Of a DNA stretch of 64,000 nucleotides, positions 8,948-18,635 are shown one piece after another. The position numbers and the translations under genes are program-made. The notes beneath the pieces are model-generated. The model did not search any database. It was not told the DNA's origin and worked only from the letters and a program-made list of their open reading frames with translations. The stretch is from UBA1535 sp964371035 (lineage in GTDB: Bacteria > Bacillota > Clostridia > Tissierellales > Sedimentibacteraceae): positions 1 to 64,000 of the forward strand of contig CAYJLG010000001.1 in NCBI GenBank assembly GCA_964371035.1, given 5' to 3'. The stretch's first letter is position 1; the number at the start of each line of letters is the position of its first letter.

Positions 8948-10798
8948 ATGATTGAAACTAAAAAATTAGATAAACTTTTATTGACTGTAGAAAAGCCAGC
9001 TAGGTATGTTGGGAGTGAGCTAAATTCTATAGTTAAAAATAAAGAAGATGTTGATGTAAGATTTGTATTTGCTTTTCCTGATACGTATGAAGTAGGTATG
9101 TCGCATCTAGGTATGCACATAATTTACGGACTTTTAAATTCGTATGATAATATTTGGTGTGAAAGATCTTTTGCTCCTTGGGTAGATATGGAAAAAGTTA
9201 TGAGAGAAAATAATATTCCATTATACGCATTAGAAAGTAAAGATGAATTAAAAAATTTCGACATTATTGGATTTACACTTCAGTATGAGATGAGTTATAC
9301 AAATATTTTAAACATGCTTGATTTGTCTGAATTACCTCTTAGAAGCAAGGATAGAAGCGATGACATGCCATTAGTAATAGCGGGTGGGCCTTGTGCATTT
9401 AATCCAGAGCCTCTTTATAACGTGGTAGATCTATTTGTTATTGGCGAATCTGAGGAAGTTTTGCCACAACTATGTAAATTGTACGAAGAAAAGAAAAAGT
9501 TAGGTCTTACAAAAAAACAATTTTTAGAAAATGCTGTAGCAATTGAAGGTATATATGTACCAGAATTTTATGAGGAAGTATATAATACTGACGGCACAAT
9601 TAAAGAAAGAATAGTATTAAATGATAAAGCTCCTAAAATAGTAAAAAGAGCAATAGTAAAAGATATTGATAAGAGTTATTTTCCAGATAAAGTTATTGTG
9701 CCGTATATTGATACTGTACATGATAGAGTAGTTTTAGAAATTCTAAGAGGATGCATAAGAGGATGTAGGTTTTGTCAAGCTGGGATGTTATATAGACCGT
9801 ATAGAGAAAAAACAGCAGAAACTTTGTTTGAACAAGCAAAAACTTTATTTAAAAACACAGGGCATGAAGAAATTTCTTTATCTTCATTAAGTTCAAGTGA
9901 TCATTCATGTATCAAAGAATTGACTACTATGCTTTTGGATGAATATAAAAATAAAAATATAGGCATATCTCTTCCTTCACTTCGACTTGATACTGTAACT
10001 TTTGATTTGATTGAAAGGTTGCAGGAAGTCAGAAAATCAGGACTTACTTTTGCTCCTGAAGCAGGGTCGCAGAGATTAAGAGATGTAATTAATAAAAATT
10101 TAACTGAAGAACAAATTTTAAACCCAGTTAAAACTGCTTTTGATATGGGATGGTCGACTGTAAAATTATATTTTATGATTGGACTTCCAACAGAAACAGA
10201 AGAAGATTTGTTGGGTATTAAAGAGTTGGCGTACAAAGTTAAAGATTCTTTTTTTAATAGAGAAAAATCAAAAGTTAAAGGTAATCTCAAAGTCACTGTG
10301 AGTGCAGCATGTTTTGTTCCAAAACCTTTTACACCGTTTCAGTGGGTAGGGCAAAATAGTGTAGATGAATTTTATGATAAAGCAAAAATGATAGATAGAG
10401 AAATAAAAGATAAAAAAGTTAATTTTAACTATCATGCACCAAGAATTAGTTATTTAGAAGCTGTTTATGCAAGAGGAGATAGAAAAACAGCTGATGTAAT
10501 GATTAAGGCTTTTGAAAAAGGATGTAAATTTGATGGTTGGGGTGATCAGTTTAAGTATTATTCTTGGATTGAAGCATTTGACGAATTAGGCATTGATCCT
10601 GTTTTCTATGCAAATAGACAAAGAGAACTTGATGAAGTTTTGCCTTGGGATTTTATTGATATAGGCGTAGATAAATCTTATTTGATGAAGGAATATGAAA
10701 AAGCTTTGGCTGCAACAGCTACTCCTAATTGTAAGGAAAGCTGTAGCAATTGCGGTATGCTTAGAAGAGAGATAGGTGGTGTATGTGAACGTGTTTAA
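8948..10798 (+). CDS. TIGR03960-type B12-binding-like radical SAM protein
   Basis: A 616-residue protein. The N-terminal half resembles a cobalamin-binding fold (GGPCAFNPEPLYNVVDLFVIGE), and the radical SAM cluster motif CIRGCRFC follows at the centre with QAGMLYRPYREK. The C-terminal part includes a CKESCSNCGML cluster. The family is known from the pairing with the DUF2344 gene that follows; its substrate is not established, though links to tRNA or ribosome biogenesis have been proposed from neighbourhood. It overlaps the next gene by about 14 bases. Confidence 0.9.
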   Translation: MIETKKLDKLLLTVEKPARYVGSELNSIVKNKEDVDVRFVFAFPDTYEVGMSHLGMHIIYGLLNSYDNIWCERSFAPWVDMEKVMRENNIPLYALESKDELKNFDIIGFTLQYEMSYTNILNMLDLSELPLRSKDRSDDMPLVIAGGPCAFNPEPLYNVVDLFVIGESEEVLPQLCKLYEEKKKLGLTKKQFLENAVAIEGIYVPEFYEEVYNTDGTIKERIVLNDKAPKIVKRAIVKDIDKSYFPDKVIVPYIDTVHDRVVLEILRGCIRGCRFCQAGMLYRPYREKTAETLFEQAKTLFKNTGHEEISLSSLSSSDHSCIKELTTMLLDEYKNKNIGISLPSLRLDTVTFDLIERLQEVRKSGLTFAPEAGSQRLRDVINKNLTEEQILNPVKTAFDMGWSTVKLYFMIGLPTETEEDLLGIKELAYKVKDSFFNREKSKVKGNLKVTVSAACFVPKPFTPFQWVGQNSVDEFYDKAKMIDREIKDKKVNFNYHAPRISYLEAVYARGDRKTADVMIKAFEKGCKFDGWGDQFKYYSWIEAFDELGIDPVFYANRQRELDEVLPWDFIDIGVDKSYLMKEYEKALAATATPNCKESCSNCGMLRREIGGVCERV

Positions 10799-11474
10799 AG
10801 TAATAGGCAAATATACTAAGACAGGCGATCTAAAGTTTATATCACACTTAGATGTTTTGAGAATGATGCAAAGAGCAGTTTCACGAGCTGGATTACCTGC
10901 CAAATATTCAGAAGGATTTAATCCACATATAAAACTGACTTTTGGTTTTCCGTTATCGCTAGGAGTAGAAAGTATCGGTGAATATTTTGAATTAGAACTT
11001 CTTGAAAAAATTGAGATTGAAAATTTAGTAGATTTATTAAATCAAGCTTTGCCTGAAAAAGTTAAAGTCTTAGGGGCTAAGTATTATGAAGGTAAAGAAT
11101 CTCTTATGTCAATGTGTAAGTATTCAGAATACTTGATTAAGTTTGATTTTGAAAATTTAGATTTTGAAGCGTTAAATAATACAGCTGATTTAATAACTTC
11201 AAGTGGTGTGATATTTACGAGAGAAAAGAAAAATAAATCTAATAAAACTGTTATAAAAGAGTTAAATACTAAAGAATATATACATTTTTTAAAACTGAGC
11301 AAAATAGGTGAAGACCAAGTTAGAGCAGAAGTTGTAATAAAAACTTCAGGTGATGGAAGTATGAAAGTGTCTGAAGTTGTAAAAGTTTTAGAAGAAAATT
11401 CAAATTCAAAAGTAATCTATTTTTCTGCAATTAAAACAGAATCTCTAGATATAAATTCAAAACCGATTATTTAA
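10785..11474 (+). CDS. TIGR03936 (DUF2344) radical SAM-associated protein
   Basis: About 229 residues beginning with the family signature KYTKTGDLKFISHLDVLR and continuing RAGLPAKYSEGFNPH. It is the obligate neighbour of the TIGR03960 radical SAM gene. Several in-frame GTG codons (10776, 10779, 10785, 10791) are candidate starts; 10785 is favoured by its distance from AGGTGG, 10791 is almost as good. In many Clostridia rng, rplU, rpmA and obg come next; here topB follows instead. Confidence 0.85.
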   Translation: MNVFKVIGKYTKTGDLKFISHLDVLRMMQRAVSRAGLPAKYSEGFNPHIKLTFGFPLSLGVESIGEYFELELLEKIEIENLVDLLNQALPEKVKVLGAKYYEGKESLMSMCKYSEYLIKFDFENLDFEALNNTADLITSSGVIFTREKKNKSNKTVIKELNTKEYIHFLKLSKIGEDQVRAEVVIKTSGDGSMKVSEVVKVLEENSNSKVIYFSAIKTESLDINSKPII

Positions 11475-11561
11475 CAGTATTTAAGGATTGAATTTAATTG
11501 TTTTGTGTTATTAATTTTTAAAATTTAGAAAATGTGTTGATTTAGTACAAGGGGTGTAAGA

Positions 11562-13691
11562 ATGAAGTTAATTATAGCAGAAAAACCTTCTGTTGCAAAA
11601 GATATAGGAAGTGTTTTAAATGCATCTAAAAGAGAAAATGGTTATATTAGCGGAAATGGCTATATAATTACTTGGTGTGTAGGACATCTGATACAATTAG
11701 CTATGCCTGAAGAATATGATTTAAAGCTCAAATCTTGGAATATAAATACTTTACCAATTTTTCCAGGGAAATTCAAATATGTCGTAAATGACTCTACAAA
11801 GAGCCAATATGATATAGTCAGTAAACTTCTGAATAGAGATGATGTCGATGAAATCATTTGTGCAACTGACGCAGGAAGAGAAGGGCAATTAATATTTGGA
11901 TACGTTTATGTTGCATCTCAATGTAAAAAACCTGTTAAGAGGCTTTGGATCAATAGTATGACAGATGAAGCAATACGTGAAGGTTTTGATAACTTAAAAG
12001 ATAATAAAGATTATTTTTTGCTTTATCAATCTGCCAAATCGCGTTCTGAAGCAGATTGGCTCGTAGGAATAAACGCTACAAGGTTGTTTTCAGTGAAATA
12101 TAATCAAAAATTGACTATAGGCAGAGTGCAAACTCCAACTCTTGCTATGATTGTTCAAAGACAGCTAGAAATTGAAAATTTTGTTTCTGAACCATTTTAT
12201 GAAGTAGTAGCAGAATGTGAAAATTTTGCTGCCACTTGGTATGATGAAGATGGTACAAAGATTAAAGTAAAAGAAAAAGCTGAAGGAATCATCAAAAAAT
12301 GTGAAGGTAAGACAGGTAAAATTACTAAAATTACAAAGAAAAAATCGAGTACCGAAAGACCTTTATTATATGATTTAACAGAACTTCAAAGAGACGGCAA
12401 CAGAAAATATGCATATACTGCAGAGCAAACGTTAGAAGCCGCACAAAACCTGTATGAAAAATTTAAGTTGACCACATATCCAAGAACAGATAGTAGATAT
12501 TTAAGTACAGATATGAAACCTAAACTTTCTGGAATATTGCAAAATGTAAAACAAGGATGGAAAGTTGCTGATAAATGTATTGATAAAATTATTGGCCAAG
12601 GACTAAATACAGATAAAAGAATAATTGATGATAAAAAAGTTACAGATCACCATGCAATTATTCCTACAGATAATATTAAAAACTTAGGAAATATTAAATT
12701 ACCTGAAAGAGAAAAAAACATCTTGCAGCTAGTTCTTACAAGATTTATTGTGTCTCTAGACAAAAAACATGAATTTGATCAGACTGACATAGAATTAGTA
12801 ATAGAAGATGAAACTTTTAAGGCAAGAGGTAAAAAAATTACTTTTGCTGGATGGAAAGAAACGGAAGATACTTTATTAGGTAAAAATATTAATCCAGACT
12901 TAGAAGAAGAAAAAGAAATAACTGGAAATTTAAAGAAAAATGATGCTGTAGAGGTTCAGGAATTGTTGTTATCAGAAAAAAAGACTTCTCCTCCTAAACC
13001 ATTTAATGAAGCTACACTACTAACAGCCATGGAAACTGCTGGTAAACATATAGAAGATGAAGAATTAAAAGAAAATATGAAGGGTGTTGGATTGGGTACA
13101 CCCGCAACTCGTGCAGGAATTATTGAAAAACTTGTTTCTGTAGGGTATATTAAGAGAAACAAAAAAAATCTACTACCTACAGAAAATGGTATAAAATTAA
13201 TAGAATTAGTTCCTGAAAAATTGAAAAAACCTGATTTGACGGGAGAATGGGAACAAACATTAAACAAAATCACATCAGGTGAAGAGAAGGCACAAGATTT
13301 TATAGTAAGTATTAAAAAATATGTATATGAAATTATTAATGAAGGTAAAAAAAGCAATGTTAAAAACATTAATTTTACAGGACAATCGCTCAACAATCCA
13401 AATAAAGAGAGTATAGGCATATGTCCTGCTTGTGGCGAAAATATTTACGAAAGTGAAAAAGGTTTTTATTGTGCGGGATTTAGAAATTATCCAAAATGTA
13501 ATTTTGGTATATGGAAATCTAATAAAATTTTTGAAGAAAATGAGATAGTATTAACACCAGAATTAATTAAAATATTAATCACAGAAAAAGTTTTTAAGGG
13601 TTTAGAGAGCAAAGACAAAGAAGGCAAGATAATAAACATTATGTTAACCATGACTCTTAATGGTAGTTATGCCAATTTTAAAATAGAATAA
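11562..13691 (+). CDS. topB: DNA topoisomerase III
   Basis: A 709-residue type IA topoisomerase that relaxes and decatenates DNA. The Toprim domain is visible at the start (IIAEKPSVAKDIG) and in DAGREGQLI; the catalytic tyrosine lies in TTYPRTDSRYLS; GVGLGTPATRAGIIEKL is a further signature. The C-terminus has one remaining zinc-finger-like unit (CPACG, then C and C in FYCAGFRNYPKC). Length is normal for TopB of Firmicutes. It has its own spacer of about 90 bases upstream and a GGGGTG binding site. Confidence 0.95.
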   Translation: MKLIIAEKPSVAKDIGSVLNASKRENGYISGNGYIITWCVGHLIQLAMPEEYDLKLKSWNINTLPIFPGKFKYVVNDSTKSQYDIVSKLLNRDDVDEIICATDAGREGQLIFGYVYVASQCKKPVKRLWINSMTDEAIREGFDNLKDNKDYFLLYQSAKSRSEADWLVGINATRLFSVKYNQKLTIGRVQTPTLAMIVQRQLEIENFVSEPFYEVVAECENFAATWYDEDGTKIKVKEKAEGIIKKCEGKTGKITKITKKKSSTERPLLYDLTELQRDGNRKYAYTAEQTLEAAQNLYEKFKLTTYPRTDSRYLSTDMKPKLSGILQNVKQGWKVADKCIDKIIGQGLNTDKRIIDDKKVTDHHAIIPTDNIKNLGNIKLPEREKNILQLVLTRFIVSLDKKHEFDQTDIELVIEDETFKARGKKITFAGWKETEDTLLGKNINPDLEEEKEITGNLKKNDAVEVQELLLSEKKTSPPKPFNEATLLTAMETAGKHIEDEELKENMKGVGLGTPATRAGIIEKLVSVGYIKRNKKNLLPTENGIKLIELVPEKLKKPDLTGEWEQTLNKITSGEEKAQDFIVSIKKYVYEIINEGKKSNVKNINFTGQSLNNPNKESIGICPACGENIYESEKGFYCAGFRNYPKCNFGIWKSNKIFEENEIVLTPELIKILITEKVFKGLESKDKEGKIINIMLTMTLNGSYANFKIE

Positions 13692-13744
13692 TATTACTAA
13701 TAATTTTGTTTTGAAATATAACAATTGTGTATTATGGAGGTTTT

Positions 13745-13969
13745 ATGAAAAAATATTTTGCACCAATAATTATAGGTCTGTTTCTTGTAATTTATCTTTC
13801 GACTATGGGCATGCACATTTGGTTTTCAAGTGATGCATCAATATCACTTTTTTATAAATTATTATTTACTTTAATTCCTATTGGGATTGCTTGTGGAGCT
13901 ATATATGTTACATTAGAAAGAATAAAAGAAATTAAAGGAGGTGAGGAAGATGATGCTAGTAAATATTGA
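13745..13969 (+). CDS. small two-helix membrane protein
   Basis: A 74-residue protein with two hydrophobic helices (about residues 5-25 and 38-58) followed by a charged cytosolic tail, ERIKEIKGGEEDD. The ATG at 13745 stands behind TGGAGG. Its end overlaps the start of the YbjQ gene by 20 bases, so the two are translationally coupled, a pairing seen in other Clostridia. No named function is recognised. Confidence 0.7.
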   Translation: MKKYFAPIIIGLFLVIYLSTMGMHIWFSSDASISLFYKLLFTLIPIGIACGAIYVTLERIKEIKGGEEDDASKY

Positions 13970-14264
13970 TTATATTCCTGGTAAAGAATTTAATGTTTTA
14001 GGTGTAGTAAAAGGCAGTATCATTCAATCAAAGCATGTAGGTAAAGATTTTTTATCAGGATTAAAGACGATTGTAGGTGGAGAATTAACCGCATATACTG
14101 AAATGATGGATGAAGCAAGGAAAATAGCTACGCTTAGAATGGTAAAAGATGCTGAAAGTATAGGTGCAGATGCTATTATTAATTTGAGATATACTTCTTC
14201 AGCAGTAATGCAAGGTGCAGCTGAAGTTATGGCATATGGTACAGCAGTTAAATTTAAAATATAA
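13950..14264 (+). CDS. YbjQ family (UPF0145) protein
   Basis: A 104-residue protein of the YbjQ/DUF74 family, thought to form pentameric rings; its function is unknown. Typical parts are the start with YIPGKEF, VVKGSIIQSKHVGKDF, GGELTAYTEMM and DAIINLRY. The ATG at 13950 lies six bases after GGAGGTG that is itself inside the end of the preceding membrane-protein gene. A second ATG at 13953 is an equal candidate. Confidence 0.88.
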   Translation: MMLVNIDYIPGKEFNVLGVVKGSIIQSKHVGKDFLSGLKTIVGGELTAYTEMMDEARKIATLRMVKDAESIGADAIINLRYTSSAVMQGAAEVMAYGTAVKFKI

Positions 14265-14282
14265 TTTTGGAGGAATTGTTTA

Positions 14283-16064
14283 ATGAGCTATTCATGGAGT
14301 TTGGATAAGTTATATGTGAGCTATGATTCACAAGAGTTTGTTAATGATTTAGAAAAGTTACAAAATGCAGGAAATGTAATGAAAAGTTTTTGTGAAAAAG
14401 AATTATCTAATTATGAAAATACTGCAAAAAAAATAGAAGAATACTTAAAATTAACTAGTGATTACAACGCATTAGCATCAAGATTAACAGCATATTCTTC
14501 TCTTAGAGTATCTACTAACTCAAAAGATAAAGATGCAAATGCATTTATGGGAAAAATAGGCAAGTTTTCTAGTGAATTAACAGGCCCTAAAACTGCTTTT
14601 CAAATCTATCTTAAAGAATGTGATAATTTACAAGAGATAATAAACAGTTCTGAGTTTTTGAAACAGTATGAATTTCATTTAAATGAATTAGTTGAGCATG
14701 CTAAATACATGTTGAGCGATAAAGAAGAAATTTTAATCTCTAAAATGAAGTTGACTGGATCAGCTGCATGGGCTAAGTTGCAAGGTAAAGTTTCTTCAGA
14801 GGCTGTGGTTGAAATTGAAGAAAATAATGAGAAAAAAATCATTCCTGTTACTGCACTTCCACAACTTCCTAGCACAGATGATGTGAATGTAAAGAAAAAG
14901 AGATTTGAAGCTGAATGTAGAGCTTACGATACTTATGCTGAAATTTCAGCAGCTTGTTTAAATAATCTAAAGGGTGAAGTTATTGCTTTGTCTGATTTAA
15001 GAGGCTACAATTCACCTCTTGAAATGACTCTAAATGAATGTAGAATGGATCAAGAAACTTTGAATGCTCTTATTGGTAGTATTGAAGATTACTTGCCTGA
15101 ACTTAGAAGATATTTTAAAATTAAGGCGAAACTATTAAAGTATGATAAAGGCTTACCGTTTTTCGATGTATCTGCATCAGTAGGTAAATCTAATAAAAAA
15201 TATACAATTGAAGAAGCTAAAGAATTAGTTCTTAAATCATTCAAGGCTTTTAGCCAAGAAATGCACGATTTTGCAAAAGAAGCTTTTGATAATAATTGGA
15301 TAGATTACGAACCAAAAGCTGGAAAAAGAAGTGGAGCTTTTTGTATGGGTGTATACGCAATTAAAGAAAGTAGAATACTTACTAACTTTAATGGTAATAT
15401 TAAAGACATTAATACTTTAGCTCATGAATTAGGTCATGGATATCACGGCAGACAACTTGCAACTGAAAACATTTTTAATAATGCTTACCCTATGCCACTT
15501 GCAGAAACTGCTTCTACGTTCTGTGAAGAAGTTTTAAAGAATGAATTGTTAAAACACATAACTGATGAAGAAAAACTATCATTTTTAAGTTTCAGTTTGC
15601 TAAGCGGAATTCAAGTAACAGTCGATATACTTTCAAGATATTATTTTGAAAGTGAATTTATGGATAAGAGAAATGATCGAGAGCTATCAGTTGATGAAAT
15701 TAAAAAATTGATGATAGACGCGCAAAAGAAGAGTTATGGAGATGGACTTGATCCTGAACTTCTAAATCCTTATATGTGGTTAAATAAAGTACATTATTAT
15801 ATGCCACAAAGAAATTTTTATAATTTCCCTTATGCTTTTGGATTGCTATTTTCTTTAGGATTATATTCACTTTATGAGCAAAAAGGCGAATCTTTTGTAA
15901 ATGAATATAACAATTTATTAAAATCTACAGGTAAAATGAAAATATACGATGTGTGCAAACTTGTAGGTATAGATGTAAGAGATAAAGCTTTTTGGAAGAT
16001 GTCATTAGATAAAATAGTAGAATCCATTGATGAGTTTGAAAAATTAGCAGAAAGTTATATTTAA
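14283..16064 (+). CDS. pepF: M3 family oligoendopeptidase (PepF-like)
   Basis: A 593-residue cytosolic zinc metallopeptidase that cuts short peptides. The zinc motif HELGH is at 381-385 followed by GYHGR; the third ligand Glu lies in the downstream AETASTFCEE segment. Length and the GAFCMGVY block fit the PepF/M3B clade. It begins behind GGAGG, 18 bases after the YbjQ gene. A small hairpin directly after the stop (16071-16092) partly separates it from the next gene. Confidence 0.93.
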   Translation: MSYSWSLDKLYVSYDSQEFVNDLEKLQNAGNVMKSFCEKELSNYENTAKKIEEYLKLTSDYNALASRLTAYSSLRVSTNSKDKDANAFMGKIGKFSSELTGPKTAFQIYLKECDNLQEIINSSEFLKQYEFHLNELVEHAKYMLSDKEEILISKMKLTGSAAWAKLQGKVSSEAVVEIEENNEKKIIPVTALPQLPSTDDVNVKKKRFEAECRAYDTYAEISAACLNNLKGEVIALSDLRGYNSPLEMTLNECRMDQETLNALIGSIEDYLPELRRYFKIKAKLLKYDKGLPFFDVSASVGKSNKKYTIEEAKELVLKSFKAFSQEMHDFAKEAFDNNWIDYEPKAGKRSGAFCMGVYAIKESRILTNFNGNIKDINTLAHELGHGYHGRQLATENIFNNAYPMPLAETASTFCEEVLKNELLKHITDEEKLSFLSFSLLSGIQVTVDILSRYYFESEFMDKRNDRELSVDEIKKLMIDAQKKSYGDGLDPELLNPYMWLNKVHYYMPQRNFYNFPYAFGLLFSLGLYSLYEQKGESFVNEYNNLLKSTGKMKIYDVCKLVGIDVRDKAFWKMSLDKIVESIDEFEKLAESYI

Positions 16065-16070
16065 TGATAG

Positions 16071-16092
16071 AGAGCGACATATTAGTCGCTCT
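16071..16092 (+). terminator. short hairpin after pepF
   Basis: AGAGCGAC-ATATTA-GTCGCTCT is a perfect eight-pair stem, followed by a weak T-rich run (TGTCTT). It lies between the stop of the oligopeptidase and the ribosome-binding site of the next gene and may be a weak terminator or attenuator. Confidence 0.5.
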
Positions 16093-16114
16093 TGTCTTGA
16101 GAATAGGAGATAAT

Positions 16115-16618
16115 ATGATTAGAAAATATAAAGGAATTGAGCCTAAAGTTCATGAAAACTGTTTTATAGCAGAAGAATGTACTATTACTGGAGATGTGAC
16201 AATAGGAGAAAAATCTAATGTATGGTTTTATTCTGTTATTAGAGGTGACACAAACAGCATTAAAATCGGAAAATATACTAATATACAAGATGGAGCAATA
16301 ATTCATGTAGATGCAGAATATCCTACAAATATTGGAGACTATGTAACAATAGGACATGGGGCAAAACTTCATGGTTGTACAGTAGGAGACAATGCGTTGA
16401 TAGGTATTGGAGCTATTATTCTTGACGGTGCAGAAATTGGTAAAGGTGCAATGGTAGCAGCTGGATGTTTAGTACCTCCAAATAAAAAAATACCAGAAAA
16501 TGTATTGGTAGTTGGTAATCCTTGTAAGATAATTAGAGATGTTACAGAAGAAGAAAAAACAGGTATTTTAAACGGATGTTTGAAATACGCAAACGTATAT
16601 TCTCAAGAATATAAATAA
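16115..16618 (+). CDS. gamma carbonic anhydrase-like hexapeptide-repeat protein
   Basis: A 167-residue left-handed beta-helix protein of the YrdA/PaaY group. Hexapeptide turns are seen throughout (IAEECTITGDVTIGEKSNVW, IKIGKYTNIQDG, GDNALIGIGAIILDGAEIGKGAMVAAG). The metal-binding His positions of gamma-class anhydrases match IIHVD and GHGAKLHGC. Whether this subgroup hydrates CO2 is uncertain. The ATG at 16115 follows AGGAGA; an upstream TTG-like extension to 16064 would translate the preceding hairpin and is rejected. Confidence 0.88.
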   Translation: MIRKYKGIEPKVHENCFIAEECTITGDVTIGEKSNVWFYSVIRGDTNSIKIGKYTNIQDGAIIHVDAEYPTNIGDYVTIGHGAKLHGCTVGDNALIGIGAIILDGAEIGKGAMVAAGCLVPPNKKIPENVLVVGNPCKIIRDVTEEEKTGILNGCLKYANVYSQEYK

Positions 16619-16637
16619 AAATTATGGAGGTATTTTT

Positions 16638-17006
16638 TTGATAGATTTAAGTAATAAAATAAAAACAATTTTAGAGGCGTGTGATGACAAAAAAGGTTAT
16701 AATTTTAGTGTTATAGATATTTCTGAGGTAAGTTCAGTTTGTGACTATTTCATTTTGTGTAGTGGCAATAGCGACAAACAAGTACAAGCTATAGCAGATG
16801 AAGTAGAATTTAAGAGCAAAAAAGAAGGTAATGAAGTTTATCATATTGAAGGACTAGATACTGGAAGATGGGTTCTTATTGATATGGGTGATGTAATTGT
16901 ACACGTTTTTCATAGAGATGAAAGAGATATTTACAATCTTGAAGAACTTTGGAATGAAGGTAAATTTATTAATTCTGAAGACTATGGAGTTGAAAACTGG
17001 AAATAA
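16638..17006 (+). CDS. rsfS: ribosome silencing factor RsfS
   Basis: A 122-residue protein of the RsfS/Iojap family that binds uL14 on the 50S subunit and blocks subunit joining under starvation. Signature stretches are VCDYFILCSGNSDKQVQAIAD, IEGLDTGRWVLID and VIVHVFHRDERDIYNLEELW. The start is TTG at 16638, seven bases after GGAGG. In many Firmicutes it follows nadD and yqeK; neither is here. A bidirectional terminator follows. Confidence 0.95.
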   Translation: MIDLSNKIKTILEACDDKKGYNFSVIDISEVSSVCDYFILCSGNSDKQVQAIADEVEFKSKKEGNEVYHIEGLDTGRWVLIDMGDVIVHVFHRDERDIYNLEELWNEGKFINSEDYGVENWK

Positions 17007-17048
17007 AGAAGTTGTTGTTACTATGAAAATTAATAATGTAGAAAAATT

Positions 17049-17108
17049 AAGTTCCAATGCGCCAACCATACAAGCAACACTTGTGATAGGTGCATTGGAA
17101 CTTTTGCT
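17049..17108. terminator. terminator between rsfS and the carboxypeptidase gene
   Basis: AAGTTCCAATGC and GCATTGGAACTT form a perfect 12-pair stem with a 32-base loop, and T-rich runs stand on both sides. It separates convergent genes and can act in both directions. Confidence 0.7.
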
Positions 17109-17121
17109 TTAAGAAGTTTTT

Positions 17122-18426
17122 TTATAATCTTCCTTGTCGCCTAAGTTGTTCACGCCTTTTTTTTCTTTTATACTTTCGATATTTTATTCTAGATTTATTA
17201 TAGAATCTTAATGCAAGAACTAAAAGAATTAAGATTATAATGATGTCTAGCCATAATGGCATATCAAAAGATTCTTTAGGTTCTTCAGTTATAACGTTAA
17301 CAATTTCAGGTTCTATATCGGAAGATTCGGCTGCTATTAGCTCAGTCGTAGCAACGACTACACCTTCTGATACAAAATCTAGTTGTCCAATAGTATCTCC
17401 TTTTTTTATAGGAAAAATTGGATCGTTTAGCGTGATTTTTCTTTCAGTGATTGCATCTGATGTTATTGGAGTAACAACATATACATCATCTTTTGTGATT
17501 AAAGGAACAGATTCTTCATCATTTATTATAAAATCTTCAATATATTCATTTGATTTTTCTAATAAATCTAGTTTGTAATTTGCAAATCCGTAATCGAGTA
17601 GTGTATGAATATCTGTATAATTGTCATTTGCAGAACCATTTAATGCTATAACTACTAATCCCATACCATTATTTCTAGTGTAAGAAATTAAACAATGTCC
17701 AGCTTCCGGAGTATAACCAGTCTTTACTCCTAAAGATCCAGGATATTCTTTTTGAATCCATGCACCCTCATATAAAAACAAATCTTTAGAATTGAGTAAA
17801 TCGTTTGTAGATGCGATTAATCTTGGTTCTTTTAAATTTGTAGCTGAAATCTCATACCTTGGTACTTTGACAATTTCTCTAAATGTTTCATTTTCCATTG
17901 CATATATTACTAATTTAGCTAAATCTGAAGCTGTTGAATAATGATTTTCTTCATGAAAACCGTGTGGATTCATAAAATTTGTATCATTCATTCCCAATTC
18001 TTTAGCCTTTTCATTCATCATTTGAACAAAATGATCGTTAGTGACACCATAGTGCATAGAAATTACTAGTGCCGCATCGTTTGCCGAAGGGAGCATAAGT
18101 GCATAAAGCAAATCTTTTAAAGAGAGTTGTTCACCAGTTTCTAAAGCTATATGGCTACTTCCAGCAGGAAGAAGTGTATGTATACTTTCATCAACAACTA
18201 GCTCATCATCTAAATTACCTAATTCGATAGCCAAAATAGCAGTCATGACCTTAGTGAGACTTGCAGGGTACATATGTTGATCTGGTAATTTTTCGTATAA
18301 TACAGTTTGAGTTTCTAATTCAAACATTAACAAAGATTCACAGCTAGTTGTAGTAGCATATATTTTAAATGGAAATAGAAAAACAGTTAAAAGCGAAAAT
18401 ATAATAATGAAAATTTTACGAATCAT
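17122..18426 (-). CDS. D-alanyl-D-alanine carboxypeptidase (S11 family, DacF-like)
   Basis: A 434-residue low-molecular-weight penicillin-binding protein that trims the terminal D-Ala of peptidoglycan stem peptides. An N-terminal signal peptide ends at about residue 25 (YATTTS). The serine motif SLTK lies near residue 57, the second motif SAN in LMLPSANDAAL and the third in GVKTGYT. The C-terminal part has the PBP5-type beta domain, a TM helix (LDIIIILILLVLALRF) and a strongly basic tail. It is transcribed alone, against the flanking genes. Close relatives are called DacF or DacB; I leave the symbol open. Confidence 0.92.
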   Translation of the reverse strand: MIRKIFIIIFSLLTVFLFPFKIYATTTSCESLLMFELETQTVLYEKLPDQHMYPASLTKVMTAILAIELGNLDDELVVDESIHTLLPAGSSHIALETGEQLSLKDLLYALMLPSANDAALVISMHYGVTNDHFVQMMNEKAKELGMNDTNFMNPHGFHEENHYSTASDLAKLVIYAMENETFREIVKVPRYEISATNLKEPRLIASTNDLLNSKDLFLYEGAWIQKEYPGSLGVKTGYTPEAGHCLISYTRNNGMGLVVIALNGSANDNYTDIHTLLDYGFANYKLDLLEKSNEYIEDFIINDEESVPLITKDDVYVVTPITSDAITERKITLNDPIFPIKKGDTIGQLDFVSEGVVVATTELIAAESSDIEPEIVNVITEEPKESFDMPLWLDIIIILILLVLALRFYNKSRIKYRKYKRKKRREQLRRQGRL

Positions 18427-18559
18427 GCTGAACTCCTAAACTACACATATAATAAACATTAAAATACAAAGTAATTCAATGTCAATAAGTAATAAAAATT
18501 TGTAACAATCAATTAAGAGATATTATAGCAGAAAAATTTTAAAAAAGATATTAAAAATT

Positions 18560-18588
18560 TTGTATTTTTGAATTTTTTTGTGTATAAT
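18560..18588 (+). promoter_or_regulatory. promoter of comEA-selDAB
   Basis: TTGTAT (18560-18565) and TATAAT (18583-18588) are separated by 17 bases, about 48 bases before the comEA start. No terminator is visible between comEA and selB, so this may drive the whole run. Confidence 0.55.
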
Positions 18589-18635
18589 ATAATTGGGCTT
18601 AAAAATTATTTTAAGAAAAAATATTGGAGGGTATT

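Noticed and set aside
9901..10296. 131-residue minus-strand frame inside the TIGR03960 gene
   Set aside because: Antisense shadow without start signals.
12956..13420. 154-residue minus-strand frame inside topB
   Set aside because: Shadow of a certain gene; Ser/Phe-rich product typical of antisense translation of AT-rich genes.
16897..17112. 71-residue plus-strand frame over the end of rsfS
   Set aside because: It lies in another frame of rsfS and runs through the terminator hairpin; no binding site.
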